Positions 14,089-17,278 of a stretch of 17,278 nt of DNA are shown in pieces. Position numbers and translations under genes: made by a program. The notes under the pieces were generated by a model, which searched no databases, had not been told where the DNA came from, and saw only the letters and a program-made list of their open reading frames with translations. Source of the DNA: Cellvibrionaceae bacterium (GTDB lineage Bacteria > Pseudomonadota > Gammaproteobacteria > Pseudomonadales > Cellvibrionaceae); NCBI GenBank assembly GCA_027012915.1, contig JALUYN010000162.1, forward strand, positions 1 to 17,278, read 5' to 3'. Positions within the stretch are counted from its first letter, which is position 1, and each line of letters starts with the position of its first letter.

Positions 14089-15726
14089 CTACAGATTGTC
14101 GATATCCAGCTTCAGTGCCTGTTTTTTCAGGTGCTGATAGCGCGGGTATTGTTCGTGTTCAATACTGAGTTCACGCAGTGCCAATAGGCCATCTTTGATT
14201 AGTTTGGCGGTTTCAGCGTTGTTCGATTCTTCGGTCTTAAATTTGTCCAAAGCAACTTGCACAATGTTCAAGCGCAGGCCGGGGTGGCGCGGAAACAGGT
14301 GGCTGGCTCGAATAAAAACTTCCAGTGCGTCGTCGTAGGCAGTTTTGTCGAAGAAATCGATACCCTGGCGATTGAGTTTGGATGCGATCTCTTTCCCCAT
14401 TTGGCTGATAGGCTCATCGCACAGGGCATCAATGCGAATGGATAAGTCTTCGTGATGGGGATTGTTCTTGGCAATATTGGCCAGCAGCTCATTGGCTTCT
14501 TCGGCTTCATTGCAGGCGCGCATCGCCAGAGCTAACTCCAGCTCGGCGTAGGGGGCGGTCTGTTTACCGTCGATATGCAGCGTTTTAGCTTTTTCCAAAT
14601 ACTTTTGGGCTGTTGCCAGATCTCCCTGTCTTTGTGCCAGTCTGGCGCGTGCCGCCGCGGCCTGAATAATGATGCTGTGCCCCGAGTGCTTCTTTTCGGC
14701 GCGTTTCAGATACATGCTGCAGTCCTGTAGCTGGCGGGCTTTGGTGGCAGAATCTGAATCGTCCAGAATCAGTTCGTCGACAACGTCGAAATAATCCTGT
14801 GCCAAATGATGGCAGGAGTGTTCGCCGGTCTTAAGTGCTGCTTTGCGGGCTTTCAAACTGCGGCGTCGATCTTCGTTTTTTCTTGCCAGGGCTGCCAGGC
14901 GGCGCTGGCGCAGTACTGACTTGGGTGAGATGGAGACCGCTCGCTCCATGGCAGTCTGCGCTTTTTCAAATTCAGCCTGCTCTTCGTAGAGATCGGTGAG
15001 CAGATCGTGGGCTTCTACATAGCGTTCATCTTCATCGATGATGTGCATCAGCATGGTCTTGGCCTGATCGTGCTTTTTCAGTAACAGCAGGGTTTTGCCA
15101 AGCCCCAGTTGAGCCCAGACGGTCTGTTGTTTCTGCAAGGCGTTCTCGTAGAGTGTCTTGGTTTCGCCGAATCGCTTCATCTGCAGCAGCAGTTCGCCCT
15201 TGAGCTTGAGGTAGCTGCTGGGATACTTGCCTTTACCCCAGAGCTTTTCGTTACACAGTTCGATGGCCTGAATATAGTTTTGCTCATCGATGGCTTGTTT
15301 GATGGGTAGCAAATCTTCGTGACGCATAATAAAGCGCGTCAAACGCTGCTGCAGTAGTGCCTGGGTCACCGGCTTAGTCAGGTAGTCGTCGGGTTGAAAC
15401 TCCAGCGCACCTAACACCATATCTCGAGACCGTTCAGCGGTGACCATGACAAACATGCTGGTGTTGCGCAGCAGCTTGCGAAAGCGAAGCTCTTCAAGCA
15501 GTTGCTGGCCATCCTGGCCTTCGCCCAGGTTGTAGTCGCACAGTAGCAGGTCGTAATGCTTTTCTTCGCACAGTTCGACGGCCTGTTGGCTGGTGGCGGC
15601 GGTATCGATTTTGTCCAGGCCAAAAGTATTAAGCATGTTCTTCAGGCTGGCACGAGCCTCGGGTAGATCTTCGACAATAAGGCAGCGCTTACTTTGGTAG
15701 AGTTTGATGATGTCGATGTGCTGCAT
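14089..15726 (-). CDS. Response regulator: CheY-like receiver fused to TPR repeats
   Basis: The 545-residue protein begins with a receiver domain (about residues 13-132). It has acidic pair E19/D20, phosphoacceptor D64 in LLLCDYNLG, conserved T96 in VMVTAE and K118 in YLTKP. No DNA-binding or enzymatic output follows. The rest is helical, with TPR-like units from about 140 to 290 (ELLLQMKRFGETKTLYENAL, AHDLLTDLYEEQAEFEKAQT) and further helical repeats near 370-520. Output is therefore probably protein-protein interaction, as in other TPR-linked receivers. No cognate histidine kinase is nearby. It is convergent with the octaheme gene, with only 7 bp between the stops. This is an overlapping-terminator arrangement and not evidence of shared function. 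The start is an ATG at 15724-15726. Confidence 0.9.
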   Translation of the reverse strand: MQHIDIIKLYQSKRCLIVEDLPEARASLKNMLNTFGLDKIDTAATSQQAVELCEEKHYDLLLCDYNLGEGQDGQQLLEELRFRKLLRNTSMFVMVTAERSRDMVLGALEFQPDDYLTKPVTQALLQQRLTRFIMRHEDLLPIKQAIDEQNYIQAIELCNEKLWGKGKYPSSYLKLKGELLLQMKRFGETKTLYENALQKQQTVWAQLGLGKTLLLLKKHDQAKTMLMHIIDEDERYVEAHDLLTDLYEEQAEFEKAQTAMERAVSISPKSVLRQRRLAALARKNEDRRRSLKARKAALKTGEHSCHHLAQDYFDVVDELILDDSDSATKARQLQDCSMYLKRAEKKHSGHSIIIQAAAARARLAQRQGDLATAQKYLEKAKTLHIDGKQTAPYAELELALAMRACNEAEEANELLANIAKNNPHHEDLSIRIDALCDEPISQMGKEIASKLNRQGIDFFDKTAYDDALEVFIRASHLFPRHPGLRLNIVQVALDKFKTEESNNAETAKLIKDGLLALRELSIEHEQYPRYQHLKKQALKLDIDNL

Positions 15727-16185
15727 GTGCTTAGGGAGGCCTTGGTTTTATTTTTATCGGTGCATTATAGCGTCGCAAGAGTCTATGAATAGTCGCTTTG
15801 CCCGCCGTTGACGGAAATTCTGAGGTGTTGGCCGACGCTAACGTCCCTATGGCTTGAAAGTTTTGATAAAGCGGTTATTCTTGGTTTTGTCATATATAGC
15901 GTATGTGTTATTGCTTCTTTATATATGTGCCCTTGTTTGTGTCTTCTTGGGGTGGTGTTTTCTCCACTTCTGCCACCTAGGCTTCTCCAGGGTGGTGTGC
16001 GGCCGGTGCTGGCTTGATTCCAAATTAGTTTACCCTGATTCAAACTTAAGAAACTACTTTAAGTTTAGTTTGTACTTCATTGTTTTCTATTGGTTTTGTT
16101 TTCTCTGTCTTTCGGATTCTTGCACGTTATCGACGAGTTTGGCGACGTTCCCCGCCAGTTAGCGCTTTTTTCCGTTTAAATCTCC
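15727..16185. other. Gene-free, T-rich interval upstream of mraZ
   Basis: I see no convincing gene here. From about 15860 to 16170 the plus strand is unusually rich in T, and its longest frame (TTG start at 15854, 102 residues, rich in F, L and C) is what such composition produces. An inverted repeat AAACTTAA / TTAAGTTT lies at 16042-16049 and 16059-16066. The left part must hold the promoter of the receiver-TPR gene, which I could not place. Confidence 0.5.
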
Positions 16186-16213
16186 TTGACTTTGATTGGT
16201 GCAGATTTATAGT
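16186..16213 (+). promoter_or_regulatory. mraZ promoter
   Basis: TTGACT (16186-16191), a 16-bp spacer and TATAGT (16208-16213) make a good sigma-70 promoter. Transcription would begin near 16220, inside the first MraZ box, so MraZ binding would block initiation. Confidence 0.7.
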
Positions 16214-16219
16214 TGCAGT

Positions 16220-16255
16220 GTGGGAAAAAGTGGATATATGTGGGTTTTTGTGGAT
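16220..16255 (+). promoter_or_regulatory. MraZ operator: four boxes at 10-bp spacing
   Basis: GTGGGA (16220), GTGGAT (16230), GTGGGT (16240) and GTGGAT (16250) recur exactly every 10 bp, each followed by an A/T-rich spacer. MraZ is known to bind tandem TGGGN boxes with this period upstream of its own gene. E. coli has three. The array begins at the predicted transcription start, which fits autorepression. Confidence 0.85.
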
Positions 16256-16280
16256 TTGATGCACATGTTTCGGGGGGAAA

Positions 16281-16736
16281 GTGTACTTAGGTAGTCACTC
16301 AATCAGCATGGACGCCAAAGGGCGTATGGCTATACCGGCTCGCATTCGCGAAACGCTGGTGGATGCCTGTGCTGGAAAGATAGTGATTACTGCCAATCCT
16401 GAGACCCAGGGGGGAGAGCGTTGTTTGTGGATATATCCCGAGCCTGAGTGGCTGGAAATTTTGCCCAAAATACAGGCTCTTCCCACCTTTAATAAGAAGG
16501 CGCAGAGAACCCAGCGCCTGCTGATGGGGCATGCTACCCCGTTGGAGATGGATGGCAATGGCCGTGTGCTGGTGCCACCGACGTTACGCGAGTATGCGGC
16601 TCTGGATAAAAAATTGATGTTGATTGGTCAGGGAAACAAGTTGGAGCTCTGGAGCGAGGCTCGTTGGACCAGTTGGCTGGATGAGGCGGAAGACGATGAT
16701 GAGATGCCGCCCGAAATGCTTACTCTGTCGCTGTAG
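16281..16736 (+). CDS. mraZ: Transcriptional repressor MraZ
   Basis: MraZ is the first gene of the division and cell-wall cluster and represses that cluster. The 151-residue protein has two SpoVT-AbrB-type half domains: [20 protein letters not shown] at about residues 5-24 and [20 protein letters not shown] near 87-106. Each carries the conserved DXXGR signature. Length is typical. The start is GTG at 16281, preceded by CGGGGGGAAA. The protein therefore begins M-Y-L-G-S-H where many relatives begin M-F-R-G. rsmH follows after 12 bp, the usual order. Control by its own product is supported by the four-box operator. Confidence 0.97.
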   Translation: MYLGSHSISMDAKGRMAIPARIRETLVDACAGKIVITANPETQGGERCLWIYPEPEWLEILPKIQALPTFNKKAQRTQRLLMGHATPLEMDGNGRVLVPPTLREYAALDKKLMLIGQGNKLELWSEARWTSWLDEAEDDDEMPPEMLTLSL

Positions 16737-16748
16737 GAGATTGCGAGG

Positions 16749-17278
16749 ATGAGCGAAGCACATGTGACGGTCTTGTTGAGCGAGGCTGTCGAAGCGCTGG
16801 TTGTTGATGTTGAAGGCTTTTATGTTGACGGCACTTTCGGTCGTGGTGGTCACAGTCGTTTGTTGTTGCAGCACTTGGGTGCTGAGGGGCGCTTACTTGG
16901 CATTGATAAGGATCCGCTCGCTATTGCCGAGGGGTATTCACTAAAAGAGCAGGATGGGCGCTTTGATATTGCTCACGGTTCTTTTGCCCAGCTGCAAGAG
17001 TTTATGGCGGATCGCGATCTGCAAGGGAAAGTTGACGGCATCCTGGTTGATCTTGGCGTGTCGTCGCCTCAGCTCGATGAGGCCGAGCGTGGCTTTAGCT
17101 TCTTGCAGGACGGGCCTTTGGATATGCGCATGAATACCGAGTCGGGTATCAGTGCGGCGCAGTGGATAGCAGAGACGGATGAGGCGGATATCGCCCATGT
17201 GTTGAAAGTCTATGGTGAGGAGCGTTTTGCCCGACGCATGGCGTCAGCCATTGTTAAGGCGCGGGCTGAAACACCCAT
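16749..17278 (+). CDS. rsmH: 16S rRNA (cytosine-1402-N4)-methyltransferase, 3' end cut by the window
   Basis: RsmH (formerly MraW) uses S-adenosylmethionine to methylate N4 of C1402 in the 16S rRNA decoding centre. The 176 complete codons present begin [20 protein letters not shown] and include the SAM-binding glycine motif [11 protein letters not shown], the acidic turn GIDKDP, and the catalytic-region signature [20 protein letters not shown] followed by DGPLDMRM. Full-length enzymes have about 310 residues, so roughly 57 percent is here and the frame is still open at the window edge. The ATG at 16749 has AGGAGA 8 nt upstream. The downstream ftsL and ftsI expected in this cluster lie outside. 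Confidence 0.96.
   Translation, partial: MSEAHVTVLLSEAVEALVVDVEGFYVDGTFGRGGHSRLLLQHLGAEGRLLGIDKDPLAIAEGYSLKEQDGRFDIAHGSFAQLQEFMADRDLQGKVDGILVDLGVSSPQLDEAERGFSFLQDGPLDMRMNTESGISAAQWIAETDEADIAHVLKVYGEERFARRMASAIVKARAETP

Noticed and set aside
15854..16162. 102-residue hydrophobic reading frame rich in F, L and C
   Set aside because: It starts with TTG without a ribosome binding site, and its composition is the direct result of a T-rich strand.
16265..16280. ATG at 16265 followed by codons reading F-R-G, as at the start of many MraZ proteins
   Set aside because: It is out of frame with mraZ and meets a stop within ten codons. The GTG at 16281 has a good ribosome binding site and gives the full domain.

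Overview
The window looks like a chromosomal segment of an aerobic, heterotrophic gammaproteobacterium, probably a marine Cellvibrionales-type organism. This rests on an Escherichia/Pseudomonas-like class A RNase P RNA, a Pseudomonas-type lldD-dld lactate pair, and the start of the division/cell-wall cluster (mraZ-rsmH). The genus is an inference; no marker here fixes it.

Layout. (1) Positions 1-448 hold a coding-like remnant on the minus strand that I cannot name. (2) Positions 449-5529 are a lactate-oxidation unit: a LysR-type regulator divergent from lldD (FMN L-lactate dehydrogenase), followed 19 nt later by a large FAD/Fe-S D-lactate dehydrogenase. A 23-bp near-perfect palindrome in the divergent gap is the obvious operator. 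No lactate permease or GntR-type LldR is present. (3) At 5548-5811 lies a miniature Lrp/AsnC-like ORF that appears to have lost both its DNA-binding helices and the middle of its effector domain while staying in frame. (4) Positions 5967-11214 carry lipid and small-molecule genes: an SRPBCC protein, a DUF1145 membrane protein, an AMP-forming acyl-CoA synthetase with a clear terminator, a hormone-sensitive-lipase-type hydrolase, and an AraC-type regulator. A 200-bp cluster of palindromic repeat modules sits before the hydrolase. (5) Positions 11348-12040 hold rnpB with its promoter and an unusually repeat-rich tail: an inverted copy of the RNA's own catalytic-core strand, a degenerate direct repeat of its 3' end, and an 84-bp palindromic element. 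(6) Positions 12167-14081 encode a NapC/NirT-type tetraheme quinol dehydrogenase overlapping an octaheme hydroxylamine-oxidoreductase-like cytochrome c. This is a probable periplasmic nitrogen-oxide respiratory module. (7) Convergent to it is a CheY-like receiver fused to TPRs. (8) Positions 16186-17278 begin the division/cell-wall cluster, with a MraZ operator of four boxes at exact 10-bp spacing, then mraZ and a truncated rsmH.

Working together: lldD and dld would feed electrons from both lactate enantiomers to the quinone pool. The tetraheme cytochrome would draw electrons from the same pool and pass them to the octaheme enzyme in the periplasm. The best candidates for something under-described are the NapC/octaheme pair, the self-complementary rnpB tail, and the doubly deleted Lrp-like ORF.
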